Assembly: GCF_018982965.1 (NCBI RefSeq)
Contig: NZ_JACBYP010000057.1
Coordinates: forward strand, 1 to 50,139
Direction of reading: 5' to 3'
DNA length: 50,139 nt
Origin: Streptomyces mayonensis
Lineage (GTDB): Bacteria > Actinomycetota > Actinomycetes > Streptomycetales > Streptomycetaceae
Under the pieces are notes generated by a model. The model worked only from the letters and a program-made list of their open reading frames with translations. It had not been told where the DNA came from and searched no databases. Numbering within the stretch: the stretch's first letter is position 1; every line of letters starts with the position of its first letter. Below, in pieces: positions 34,358 to 46,665 of the stretch. The position numbers were made by a program, and so were the translations under genes.

Positions 34358-35776
34358 TCAGCTGCCCCCGGTGTGGACCTGGAAGGCCGCCCGGCGCACG
34401 GCCTTGGCCAGGGCCGGGTCGGGGTGGGCGGCGGCGAGGGCCACGAGGACCTGCACGGTACGGGGGTGCCCGACCGCCCTGACCTCGTCGAGCAACGCCG
34501 GGACGGTGGGCTGCACCGCCGACTCCAGGTGCCGCACGAGCAGCGGGGCCTCGCCGTGGTCGGCGACGGCGGCGGCGGTGTCGACCCACAGCCACGTCGC
34601 CTCGCGGCGGGTGAGGACCTCGTGGGCGTCCTCCGGGTCGGCGCCGTCGTGCTCGGCCAGCCACAGCAGGGCGTACGGCCGCAGCGTCGGCTCGTCGGCG
34701 ACGCCGCGGACGTCGGGCTCGGCGGGGGCGCCGACCACGCGCAGCGCCTCGAAGGCGAGGCCGCGCAGCAGGGCGTCCTCGCCGCGGGCGGCACCGAGCA
34801 GCTCGGTGACGGCGTTGCCGACGGGGCGGGCGGCGAGCCAGGCGCGGTACTCGGCGCGGGCGGCGTTCGGGCGGAGCCTGGCGCAGCCGCGGAGCATGCC
34901 CTCGGCGGACTGCTCGATGTTGCCGGCGGGGCTCTGGGCTGCGACGCAGATCTGCTCCAGCTTGACCCAGACCGCCCAGTTGCCGAGCGGGGTGAGGGTG
35001 GCCTGCCCGTCGCCGCAGGTGAGCGCGCCCACGGAGGCGAGGGCGTGCAGCGCCCAGTCGAGGAGCGGGGCGAGCGGGGTGTCGGCGGCGTCGGGGACGG
35101 ACGGGGCCGCTCCCGGGGTGCCGGGCTCCAGCTGGGGGCCGTAGGGCACCTCGCAGCGCTCGGTGCGCAGTTCGGTGACGCGCTGCTCCAGCAGGTCCAG
35201 GAGCTGCTCGACCGGGACGGGTCCGGCGGAGAGCTGGAGGAAGGAGAGCACCTGCGGCATCGCGGAGACGACCTCGGCGACGGCGGCGGGCTCCTGGCCG
35301 GCGGGCTCGGGGTGGGCGAGCGACCAGGCGTCGAAGAGGGCGACCCAGCCGCGCAGCACGGCGCTGTCGTCGCGGTTCCAGGCGCGCAGCCGCCAGCCCG
35401 GGCGGGCGGTGTCGCCGTGCACCTCGATCAGTCCGGCGAGGCGGGCGGTGTCCCAGTCGGCGCGGACCTGGGCCGCGGTCAGACCCAGTTCGCGGGCGGC
35501 CTGGCCGGCGGTCGTGTCGGAGAGGGTGGCCTTGCCGTCGGAGGTCGCGCTGCCCCGGCCGGGGCCGAGGGCGGTGTCGGCCCAGTGGGCGACGCGGGCC
35601 GCGTCGGCGAGGCCGGAGCGCGCCATTCTGGCCAGCTCCGACCGGGCCGGTGTGCCCTCGGGAGGACGTGGCGCGGGGCGGCGCGGACGCCGCTGGTTGA
35701 TCGCTTGGGGGGCGGCGGCCAGGGGTCGCGGGCGGACGAGTCGAAGCCTGGAGTCGCGCGGGATACGGGACGTCAC
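34358..35776 (-). CDS. Conserved actinobacterial protein, function unknown
   Basis: A 472-aa protein I do not recognise. The first 45 residues are Arg/Pro-rich and basic. A winged-helix-like segment follows (GKATLSDTTAGQAARELGLTAAQVRADWDTARL, WRLRAW; about residues 75-130). The remainder is alpha-helical with Ala/Leu-rich repeats that look HEAT-like, notably the last 150 residues (ALLWLAEH, LLVRHLESAV). GTG 35776 with GGAAG upstream is the chosen start. It follows the unrelated alpha/beta hydrolase gene region across 326 nt. A DNA-binding or scaffold role is possible but not shown. Confidence 0.65.
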   Translation of the reverse strand: MTSRIPRDSRLRLVRPRPLAAAPQAINQRRPRRPAPRPPEGTPARSELARMARSGLADAARVAHWADTALGPGRGSATSDGKATLSDTTAGQAARELGLTAAQVRADWDTARLAGLIEVHGDTARPGWRLRAWNRDDSAVLRGWVALFDAWSLAHPEPAGQEPAAVAEVVSAMPQVLSFLQLSAGPVPVEQLLDLLEQRVTELRTERCEVPYGPQLEPGTPGAAPSVPDAADTPLAPLLDWALHALASVGALTCGDGQATLTPLGNWAVWVKLEQICVAAQSPAGNIEQSAEGMLRGCARLRPNAARAEYRAWLAARPVGNAVTELLGAARGEDALLRGLAFEALRVVGAPAEPDVRGVADEPTLRPYALLWLAEHDGADPEDAHEVLTRREATWLWVDTAAAVADHGEAPLLVRHLESAVQPTVPALLDEVRAVGHPRTVQVLVALAAAHPDPALAKAVRRAAFQVHTGGS

Positions 35777-36102
35777 GGGTGCAGTCTTCCGGTTGACGGT
35801 CCGAAAACCCAAACGGAATGCCCCGACGGCCCTCGGGGCACGCCGAGTCGGGAGCCGGAGACACTGGCCGGGCACGGGAACAGGCCAGTGGTACAGCGCT
35901 GAACGGAACGGGGGGCGGCTCCTGCCGAGAAGGGTCCGGGAGGGGTCCGGGAGGCGGGGGTGCGCCCTCCCGTCGGAGGGGGCGCGCGGCGAGGCCCGTC
36001 GCGGTGCCACGTCCGGAGCCCGGAGCCCGGAGCCCCGCAGCTTTCGCAGTCCCCGGAGCCCGGAGCCGCCGCAGCTTGCGCAGTCCCGGAGCCCCCGGCC
36101 CC
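35777..36102. other. Gene-free 326 nt with a hairpin and GGAGCCCGG repeats
   Basis: A short perfect hairpin at 35819-35840 (TGCCCCGA/TCGGGGCA) and, at 36012-36100, repeats of GGAGCCCGGAG with CGCAGCTT spacers (two near copies of about 33 bp). No gene is supported. Confidence 0.55.
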
Positions 36103-37230
36103 TCACACCAGCGGAGTCATGAAGCGGCGGAGGGTTTCCTCGTAGTCCGCGGGGTCGGCGTTCCACATGGCGGCGTGCGGGGCGTCCTTGACGGTGTGCA
36201 GGGCGACCAGCCGCGGGTGGGTGTCGGCGAGGCGCCGGGAGAGGCGCCACGGGGCCACCGTGTCGCCGGGGCCGTGGAAGATCAGGGTGGGGACCGCCGG
36301 CCGGTACAGGCCCGCCGTGCCGGCGTCCCGGTCGGCGCGGAGCCCGGCGCGGCCCTGGGCGGCGCGGACGGCGAGCGGCAGGACCGGGGCCGGGGCACGG
36401 CGGGCGGCGGCGAGGGCGCGCAGGGTGGTCTCCCAGCTGAGGACCGGGGAGTCCAGGACGAGCCCCGCGATGCGCTCGCGCACGCCGGAGAGCGCGGCGG
36501 TGCGCAGGGCCATGGTGGCGCCGGTGGACCAGCCGAGCAGGACGACCTGGCGGGCGCCGTGGTCGAGGGCGTAGCGGACGGCCGCGTCCACGTCCCGCCA
36601 CTCGGTCTCCCCGAAGTGGTGCAGGCCGTCGGGTGAGGGAGGGGCTCCGACGTCGCCGCGGTGGGCGAGGGCGAGGACCGCGACGTTCCTGCTGTGCAGG
36701 GGGGCCATCAGGTTCATGGCGTGTTCGCGGGTGGTGCCCAGGCCGTGTACCGCGATGATCCAGGTCGGACGGGCGCCGGGCACGAACCAGGCCGGGAGCG
36801 GACCGAGTTCGCCCGGGATCCTGACCTCGGTGTGGTCGAGGCCGAGGGCGCTGCCCGGGTCGCCGACGTAGAGGTTCGGGGTGAACCACGCCCGGTCCCC
36901 GGCTTCGAGCGTGCCGTGCGTGACGCGTTCGAGGCGGCGTACGACGGTGTCGGCGCCGTGCTGCGCACCGTCGAGGACCGGGCCGACGACGGCGTGCGTG
37001 CCGTCGCCGGCGAGCCCGTACCGGCCGGGGCGCAGCGCTGCCAGGTCCCGAGTGAGGGTGATCTGCCCGGCCGCGGTGCCGTGCACGGTGAGCCGGGGCT
37101 CGGTGGGCAGCGGCCGGCCGGGCGGCGCCTTGAGCGCGGCGTCGCTGGCCAGCCGGCCGGCGACGATGCCGGCCGCGCCCGCCGCGAGCGTCGCGGTGAG
37201 GGCGGCGACCGTTCCTGTGACAGTGCGCAT
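36103..37230 (-). CDS. Alpha/beta hydrolase with N-terminal membrane anchor
   Basis: A 375-aa protein. An N-terminal Ala-rich hydrophobic stretch (residues 5-25) may be a signal or anchor. The hydrolase domain starts near residue 155 (IIAVHGLG, oxyanion loop). The nucleophile is Ser235 in GWSTGA; Asp323 (GPGDTVAPW) and His352 (DAPHAAMW) complete the triad. It belongs to the serine aminopeptidase/lipase-like group, exported if the leader is cleaved. Substrate unknown. ATG 37230 is the family-consistent start. It is separated by 122 nt from the aldolase gene upstream on the same strand. Confidence 0.83.
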   Translation of the reverse strand: MRTVTGTVAALTATLAAGAAGIVAGRLASDAALKAPPGRPLPTEPRLTVHGTAAGQITLTRDLAALRPGRYGLAGDGTHAVVGPVLDGAQHGADTVVRRLERVTHGTLEAGDRAWFTPNLYVGDPGSALGLDHTEVRIPGELGPLPAWFVPGARPTWIIAVHGLGTTREHAMNLMAPLHSRNVAVLALAHRGDVGAPPSPDGLHHFGETEWRDVDAAVRYALDHGARQVVLLGWSTGATMALRTAALSGVRERIAGLVLDSPVLSWETTLRALAAARRAPAPVLPLAVRAAQGRAGLRADRDAGTAGLYRPAVPTLIFHGPGDTVAPWRLSRRLADTHPRLVALHTVKDAPHAAMWNADPADYEETLRRFMTPLV

Positions 37231-37352
37231 GGGGCCAGTCTCCTGGGGGAGTCCTCGGGCGGCCAGTGGGCGCCGAAGGGCGGGTGACGGCGGGGTGGCA
37301 GCGGGTGGGGGTCGGTGGTTCCTCCGGTACCCCCGTGCGGCCCCGGGGAACG

Positions 37353-38183
37353 TCAGGAGCGCTGTCCGTAGCCCCGGAGGCGTTCGGACACCTCCGCCAG
37401 CTGGGCCTCGGTCAGGAGTGACGGCGTGCGGCCCGGCACCGAGGCGGCCGTCAGCCAGAGGCGGCACATCCACTCCAGCTGGGCCGTGCGGTCGTAGGCC
37501 TGGTCGAGTGAGGTGCCGTAGGTGACCGTGCCGTGGTTCCGGAGCAGGCAGCCGGTGCGGTCGGCGAGGGCGGCGAGCATGCCGCGCGCCAGTTCGCCGG
37601 TGCCGTAGGCCGCGTACGGGGCGACGCGGACGGGGCCGCCGAGGGCCGCGGTCATGTAGTGGACCGGCGGGAGTTCGGGGACGAGCAGCGAGACCGCCGT
37701 CGCGTGCACGGCGTGGGTGTGGACGACGGCCCGGGCGCCGGGGTCGGCGCGGTAGACGGCGAGGTGCATGGGCAGTTCGCTGGTGGGGACCAGGGTGCCG
37801 AGCACCTGCCGGCCGTCGAGCCCGACGCCGGTCGCGTCGTCGGGGGTCAGCCGGTCGTAGGGCACGCCGGACGGGGTGACCAGGACCGTGTCGCCGACGC
37901 GCACCGAGACGTTGCCGGAGGTTCCGACGACCAGGCCGTCGGCGACCGTCCGCCGGGCGGTCGCGACCAGTTCGTCCCAGGCCGACGCGAGGGACGGGGG
38001 CAGGGACGGGGACAGGGACGACGCCCGGTCCGAGGATCTGCCCGACGCCCGGTCCGAGGGACTGTCCGACGCCCGGTCCGTGGGACTGTCCGAGGCGTTG
38101 TCCGAGATCTCGTCCGACGCCCGTGCCGCTCCCCCGCCCCGGCCCCAGGTCGCGTCCGTCCGCCCGTCCCGCGCATGTGTCAC
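37353..38183 (-). CDS. Class II aldolase/adducin-family protein
   Basis: A 276-aa protein with an unusual N-terminal tail of about 65 residues made of SDRAS/DSP repeats, encoded by a 24-bp tandem repeat (see 38020-38115). The conserved domain (about 68-270) has GTSGNVSVR, the zinc-binding HTHAVHA (His of the sugar-phosphate aldolases) and LLRNHGTVTYG with the third His. It resembles L-fuculose phosphate aldolase. GTG 38183 has GGAG upstream; a later start at GTSGN level is possible if the tail is not translated. Divergent from the phosphate transporter gene. Confidence 0.78.
   Translation of the reverse strand: MTHARDGRTDATWGRGGGAARASDEISDNASDSPTDRASDSPSDRASGRSSDRASSLSPSLPPSLASAWDELVATARRTVADGLVVGTSGNVSVRVGDTVLVTPSGVPYDRLTPDDATGVGLDGRQVLGTLVPTSELPMHLAVYRADPGARAVVHTHAVHATAVSLLVPELPPVHYMTAALGGPVRVAPYAAYGTGELARGMLAALADRTGCLLRNHGTVTYGTSLDQAYDRTAQLEWMCRLWLTAASVPGRTPSLLTEAQLAEVSERLRGYGQRS
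38020..38115 (-). repeat. 24-bp tandem repeat inside the aldolase N-terminus
   Basis: Four units (38020, 38044, 38068, 38092) of 24 bp near GACGCCCGGTCCGAGGGACT, the last more diverged, each encoding eight residues. The period is a multiple of three, so copy number can change without frameshift. Confidence 0.8.
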
Positions 38184-38338
38184 GGCAACCGTCTCCTCCC
38201 GGGCGCCCGAGCGCCCTCGCGTCCCCGCCGTCGAGCGGCCTCGCGGCGATCCTGCCAGGGGCGTCTCCGGAGAGCACCGGAGCGGTCACGGACAGGGAGG
38301 CGGCGGCCCCGCTTCCGGTCACTGTGACGCCCTGCTCA

Positions 38339-38371
38339 GTTCATCTTCCGTTCACCCTGGTTACCTACGTT
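38339..38371 (+). promoter_or_regulatory. PHO-box-like 11-bp direct repeats before the phosphate transporter
   Basis: GTTCATCTTCC (38339-38349) and GTTCACCCTGG (38350-38360), then the weaker TTACCTACGTT, are consecutive 11-bp units. This matches the Streptomyces PhoP box (GTTCACC-like direct repeat units). It ends 36 nt before the ATG, so it overlaps or flanks the promoter. Confidence 0.7.
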
Positions 38372-38407
38372 CGTCGCGCCAACGACCTCGAACGATTGCC
38401 TGGGTAA

Positions 38408-39703
38408 ATGGAAAGCTTCTCGCTGATCCTCGCGATTGTGGTGGTAACCGCACTCGCGTTTGATTTCACGAACGGTTTCCACGACACCGCGAACGCGATG
38501 GCAACGACCATTTCGACCGGTGCGCTCAAGCCCAAGGTGGCGGTGGCGATGTCCGCCGTCCTCAACCTTGTAGGCGCCTTCCTCTCCGTGGAGGTCGCCA
38601 ACACGATCTCCAAGGGTCTCGTCGACGAGACCGGCATCCGTCCCGAGGTCATCTTCGCCGCCCTGGTCGGCGCGATCCTCTGGAACCTGCTGACCTGGCT
38701 GGTCGGACTCCCCTCCAGTTCCTCGCACGCCCTCATGGGCGGTCTGATCGGCGCGGCCGTCGCCTCGGCGGGCATCGGCGCCGTCCACGGCGACGTACTC
38801 GTCACCAAGGTGCTCCTCCCGGCGATCGCCGCCCCGATCGTGGCCGGCGTCGCGGCGATGCTCGCCTCCCGGATGACGTACTCGCTGGGCCGCAAGGCCG
38901 ACGGCAAGGCCGCCGCGAAGGGCTACCGCGCCGGGCAGATCGCCTCCGCCGGTCTGGTCTCGCTGGCCCACGGCACCAACGACGCCCAGAAGACGATGGG
39001 CATCATCACCCTCGCGCTGGTCGCCGGCGGCTCGCTCGCCCCCGACTCCGACCCGCCGGTGTGGGTGATCCTCTCCGCCGGCCTGGCCATCGCGCTCGGC
39101 ACCTACCTCGGCGGCTGGCGCATCATCCGCACCATGGGCAAGGGCCTGACCGACCTCCAGCCGCAGCAGGGCTTCGCCGCCCAGACCAGCGCCGCCACGG
39201 TCATCCTGGCCTCCTCCCACCTCGGCTTCTCCCTCTCCACCACGCACTCGGTCTCCGGTGCGGTGATGGGCGCGGGCCTCGGCCGCAAGGGCGGTGTGGT
39301 CCGCTGGTCCACGGCCACCCGGATGTTCGTCGCCTGGGGTCTGACGCTCCCGGCGGCGGCCCTGGTCGCCGCGCTCGCCGAGTGGGTCTGCCGGCTCGGC
39401 GACTGGGGCACGGCCCTCGTCGCCCTCTTCCTGGTCGCCTCCAGCTTCGCGATCTGGCGGATCTCCCGGCGCGAGGTCGTCGACCACACCAACGTCGTCG
39501 ACGTCGACACGGACCCGGTCGCCGGGGCGCCCGGACAGCCCGAGCCGGCCGGGGTGGTCACCACCGCGATGGCCGCCGTCTCGCCGCCGCCGGCGGGCGT
39601 GACCGAGGACCTGACGGCCACCGTCGCGGCCCCGGCCGAACCGTCCGGGCCGTCCGACCCGCAGGCGTCCAAGGCCGCCTCCTCGGCCGCCACCACCGTC
39701 TGA
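38408..39703 (+). CDS. pitH2: Pit-family inorganic phosphate transporter (PitH2-like)
   Basis: A 431-aa membrane protein with about ten helices. The two Pit signature repeats are DFTNGFHDTANAMAT (from residue 19) and HGTNDAQKTMGI (in the second half), and SSSSHAL/SLSTTHSVSG are also present. A Pro/Ala-rich tail (about 370-431) is cytoplasmic. It imports phosphate with a metal or proton by low affinity. ATG 38408 starts MESFSLILAI. The upstream PHO-box-like repeats suggest PhoP control. The gene symbol follows the S. coelicolor pitH2 position from memory. A small membrane protein gene follows after 35 nt. Confidence 0.9.
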   Translation: MESFSLILAIVVVTALAFDFTNGFHDTANAMATTISTGALKPKVAVAMSAVLNLVGAFLSVEVANTISKGLVDETGIRPEVIFAALVGAILWNLLTWLVGLPSSSSHALMGGLIGAAVASAGIGAVHGDVLVTKVLLPAIAAPIVAGVAAMLASRMTYSLGRKADGKAAAKGYRAGQIASAGLVSLAHGTNDAQKTMGIITLALVAGGSLAPDSDPPVWVILSAGLAIALGTYLGGWRIIRTMGKGLTDLQPQQGFAAQTSAATVILASSHLGFSLSTTHSVSGAVMGAGLGRKGGVVRWSTATRMFVAWGLTLPAAALVAALAEWVCRLGDWGTALVALFLVASSFAIWRISRREVVDHTNVVDVDTDPVAGAPGQPEPAGVVTTAMAAVSPPPAGVTEDLTATVAAPAEPSGPSDPQASKAASSAATTV

Positions 39704-39738
39704 GTCCGGCCCCAGGGAACGAAGGAAAGCGAACCTCC

Positions 39739-39960
39739 ATGAGCATCGACTGGGCAGCCCTCGGCTCCGTCTTCGGCGTCAGCCTCGTGGTCACCGTGGC
39801 CCTGGTGGGCCTGTTCACCCTCGGCATCGTCGGTCTCTCCCGCCAGGAGCAGGCCGCCGCCCGGGGCGGCTCCGCGGCCCTCGCGGTCACCGGCGCGTAC
39901 GCCTGCTTCGCGGCCTGTGCCGCGGCGGTGGCGTACGGGATCTATCTGATCGTCGCCTGA
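39739..39960 (+). CDS. Small two-helix membrane protein following pitH2
   Basis: A 73-aa protein starting MSIDWAALGSVFGVSLVVTV, with two hydrophobic helices joined by SRQEQAAARGG. AAGGAAAG lies upstream of ATG 39739. It lies 35 nt after the phosphate transporter and is probably cotranscribed, possibly an accessory of it. Family unnamed. Just after the stop, the last ten coding bases (CGTCGCCTGA) recur at 39965 and 39990. Confidence 0.72.
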   Translation: MSIDWAALGSVFGVSLVVTVALVGLFTLGIVGLSRQEQAAARGGSAALAVTGAYACFAACAAAVAYGIYLIVA

Positions 39961-40034
39961 ACACCGTCGCCTGAACACCGCGCCCGTCTCGTCGCCTGAA
40001 GCGCCGCGCCCGTCGTCGCGTTCAGGGCGGCGCC

Positions 40035-40093
40035 CGCGAAGGGGCGGGGGCGGGAGACGGACTCGAACCGTTTCCCGCCCCCGCCCCTTCGCG
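40035..40093 (+). terminator. Strong hairpin after the small membrane gene
   Basis: Arms 40035-40055 and 40073-40093 are perfectly complementary over 21 bp with a 17-nt loop. It ends the pitH2 transcript ahead of the riboswitch. Confidence 0.85.
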
Positions 40094-40149
40094 TGTCGGC
40101 CCGCACCGCCCGGTGTGGGCCTTCGCACACTCTCCCGTCGCAGGTCAAG

Positions 40150-40330
40150 GCCAGGTTGACGGGTGTTCGGGGACCATGGTGGACTTCCGGAGCCATCTAC
40201 GGCGGCAGGAGAGGAAGCCCGGTGCGAATCCGGCGCGGTCCCGCCACTGTGACCGGGGAAACAGGAGCCCCGGGAGCCAGGAACTCTCACCGCCGGACTC
40301 TTCGAACCAGGGCGTGGACACCCTGAGTGA
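40150..40330 (+). ncRNA. Cobalamin (B12) riboswitch
   Basis: The conserved core is readable: GGAAGCCCGGTGCGAATCC at 40212-40230, CGCGGTCCCGCCACTGTGA with the B12 box GCCACTG at 40243-40249, and GAGCCAGGAACT near 40274. The following CACCGCC region can pair to close the structure. It lies directly upstream of a complete late-cobalamin operon. The usual behaviour is B12-dependent shut-off; the expression platform (40285-40400) is not resolved, and the boundaries are approximate. Confidence 0.88.
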
Positions 40331-40409
40331 GGACATGACGCGATGCCCGGCTGCCGCCCGACGTTCACTACCAGGTGCTTCCTTCCTGACCGTGTGACCG
40401 GCTGAGCCC

Positions 40410-41510
40410 GTGCGTGCCGGACGCGTCTTCGCGTACGGCGCCGCGGCCGGCCTTCTCGGCGACCTCCTCCTCGGCGACCCGCGCCGCGGACACCCGGTCG
40501 CCGCATTCGGCCGTGCCGCCGGTGCCGTGGAACAGCAGTTGTGGCGGGACCACCGGGGGTGGGGCGCGCTGCACACCCTCGTGTGCGCCGGAGGCGCCGC
40601 CGCCCTCGGTTCGGCCGCCGCACGCGCCGTACGCCGCTCCCCCGCCGCCTCCGTCGCGCTGACCGGCGCGGCGACCTGGGCCGTGGTCGGCTCCACCTCG
40701 CTGGCCCGCGAGGCCCGCGCGGTCGGACGGGCCCTGGAGGCCGGGGACGTCGAGGCTGCCCGGGCCCGGCTGCCGCACCTGTGCGGGCGGGACCCGCAGG
40801 CACTGGACGCCGACGGGATCGCCCGGGCCGTCGTGGAGTCCGTCGCCGAGAACACGTCGGACGCGGTGGTGGGCGCCCTGGTCTGGGGCGCCGTGGCCGG
40901 GGTGCCGGGGCTGCTCGGCTTCCGGGCCGTCAACACGCTGGACGCGATGGTCGGCCACAGGTCCCCCAGATACCGCCGCTACGGCTGGGCCTCGGCCCGC
41001 CTCGACGACCTCGCGGGCTGGCCGGGCGCCCGCCTGACCGCCGCCCTGACCACCGTCGCCGGCGGCGATCCGCGCGGCGCACTGCGGGCCTGGCGTGCGG
41101 ACGCGGGGCAGCACCCGAGCCCCAACGCCGGGCCCGTGGAGGCCTCGTTCGCGGGCGCCCTGGGCCTGCGGCTCGGCGGGACGCTGTCCTACGGCGGGCG
41201 GGTGGAGCACCGGCCCGTCCTCAACGGGGCGGCGGGACGCGCCGTACGGGCCGGGTCCGGCGACATCGACCGCGCCGTGCGCCTCTCCCGGCGCGTGGGC
41301 TGGCTGGCGCTGGGCGTGTGCGCGGGCGCACGGCTGCTCGCGCACGGCATCGCCGGGACGTCACGGATGCGCGCCGTGACCGGGAAGGGACGGACCTCCG
41401 CCGTGACCGGGAAGGGGCGGCCGCGTGTCATGACCGGTACGGGACAGCCGCGTGTCATGACCGGTACGGGACGGACGTGCGCCATGGCCGGGAAGGGACG
41501 TGCGTCATGA
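40410..41510 (+). CDS. cobD: Adenosylcobinamide-phosphate synthase CobD/CbiB
   Basis: Joins aminopropanol to adenosylcobyric acid, at the membrane. The 366-aa protein starts at GTG 40410 (MRAGRVFAYGAAAGLLGDLL), followed by the CbiB marks GDPRRGHPVAAFG, SVAENTSDAVVGALVWGAVAGVPG and FRAVNTLDAMVGH. The C-terminal 46 residues are a repeat, (A/V)(V/M)TG(K/T)GR, encoded by five 27-bp units, not part of the family. Its TGA overlaps the cobQ ATG. First gene of the operon under the riboswitch. Confidence 0.93.
   Translation: MRAGRVFAYGAAAGLLGDLLLGDPRRGHPVAAFGRAAGAVEQQLWRDHRGWGALHTLVCAGGAAALGSAAARAVRRSPAASVALTGAATWAVVGSTSLAREARAVGRALEAGDVEAARARLPHLCGRDPQALDADGIARAVVESVAENTSDAVVGALVWGAVAGVPGLLGFRAVNTLDAMVGHRSPRYRRYGWASARLDDLAGWPGARLTAALTTVAGGDPRGALRAWRADAGQHPSPNAGPVEASFAGALGLRLGGTLSYGGRVEHRPVLNGAAGRAVRAGSGDIDRAVRLSRRVGWLALGVCAGARLLAHGIAGTSRMRAVTGKGRTSAVTGKGRPRVMTGTGQPRVMTGTGRTCAMAGKGRAS
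41373..41503 (+). repeat. 27-bp tandem repeat at the cobD 3' end
   Basis: Five units start at 41373, 41400, 41427, 41454 and 41481 (the last truncated), each coding for a nine-residue repeat with TGKGR or TGTGR. It forms the C-terminus of CobD, ending at the cobD-cobQ overlap. Confidence 0.85.
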
Positions 41511-43011
41511 ACGGTGGCCTCCTCGTGGCCGGCACCACCTCCGACGCCGGCAAGAGCGTCGTCACCGCCGGGATCTGCCGCTGGCTGGTGCGCCACGGCG
41601 TCAAGGTCGCGCCCTTCAAGGCGCAGAACATGTCGCTCAATTCGTTCGTGACCCGCGAGGGCGCCGAGATCGGGCGGGCGCAGGCCATGCAGGCCCAGGC
41701 GTGCCGCGTGGAGCCGACCGCCCACATGAATCCGGTGCTGCTCAAGCCGGGCGGCGAGCGCAGCAGCCAAGTGGTGCTGCTCGGCAGGCCCGTCGGGGAG
41801 ATGAGCGCCCGCGGCTACCACGGCGGGCGCCAGGAGCGGCTGCTCGGCACGGTGCTCGACTCGCTGACCGAACTGCGCGGCACGTACGACGCGGTGATCT
41901 GCGAGGGCGCGGGCAGCCCGGCCGAGATCAACCTGCGCCGCACCGACATCGTGAACATGGGGATCGCCCGGGGCGCCGGGCTCCCGGTCCTCGTCGTCGG
42001 CGACATCGACCGCGGCGGCGTCTTCGCCTCCTTCTTCGGCACGGTGGCGCTGCTCGCGCCCGAGGACCAGGCGCTGGTCGCCGGGTTCCTCGTCAACAAG
42101 TTCCGCGGCGACGTCTCGCTCCTCGAGCCGGGGCTGGACATGCTGCACGGCCTCACCGGCCGGCGCACGTACGGGGTGCTGCCCTTCCGGCACGGGCTCG
42201 GCATCGACGAGGAGGACGGGCTGCGCGTCTCCCTGCGGGGGACGGTGCGGGAGTCGGCCGTCGCGCCGCCGGTCGGCGAGGACGTGCTGCGGGTCGCGGT
42301 CTGTGCCGTGCCGCTGATGTCCAACTTCACGGACGTGGACGCGCTGGCCGCCGAACCCGGCGTCGTGGTGCGGTTCGTGGACCGGCCCGAGGAACTGGCC
42401 GACGCCGACCTGGTGATCGTGCCGGGGACGCGCGGGACGGTACGGGCGCTGGCGTGGCTGCGGGAGCGGGGACTCGCGGACGCGATCGCCCGCAGGGCCG
42501 CCGAGGACCGGCCGGTGCTCGGGATCTGCGGCGGCTTCCAGCTCCTCGGCGAGCACATCGAGGACGAGGTCGAGTCGCGCGCCGGGCACGTGGACGGGCT
42601 CGGACTGCTGCCCGTGCGGGTGCGGTTCGCCCGCGAGAAGACCCTCACGCGTCCGGTGGGCGAGGCCCTCGGCGAGCGCGTCGAGGGGTACGAGATCCAC
42701 CACGGGGTCGCCGAAGTGACGGGCGGTACTCCCTTCTTGGACGGCTGCCGGGTCGGCCGGACCTGGGGCACGCACTGGCACGGTTCGCTGGAGTCGGACG
42801 GCTTCCGGCGGGCGTTCCTGCGCGAGGTGGCGGCCGCCGCGGGCCGCCGCTTCGTGCCGGCCGCCGGCACCTCGTTCGCCGCGCTGCGCGAGGAGCAGCT
42901 CGACCGGCTCGGCGACCTGATCGAACACCACGCGGACACCGACGCGCTGTGGCGGCTCATCGAGTCCGGCGCGCCGCAAGGACTGCCCTTCATTCCACCG
43001 GGAGCGCCCGC

Positions 43012-43015
<4 letters not shown>
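41507..43015 (+). CDS. cobQ: Cobyric acid synthase CobQ
   Basis: Amidates the b, d, e and g side chains of adenosylcobyrinic acid a,c-diamide. The 502-aa protein has the ATP-grasp/dethiobiotin-synthetase-like domain, with P-loop GTTSDAGKS (residues 9-17), and KAQNMSLNSF. The class I glutamine amidotransferase domain has the triad Cys341 (GICGGFQ) and histidine in YEIHHG. ATG 41507 overlaps the cobD stop (ATGA) and its stop overlaps cobN. Length typical. Confidence 0.95.

Positions 43016-46661
<3,646 letters not shown>

Positions 46662-46665
<4 letters not shown>

Noticed and set aside
40093..40397. ORFs inside the riboswitch leader
   Set aside because: They cover the conserved B12 box and RNA core; no protein support.
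41373..41503. CRISPR-like array
   Set aside because: Units are contiguous with no spacers and remain in the CobD frame.
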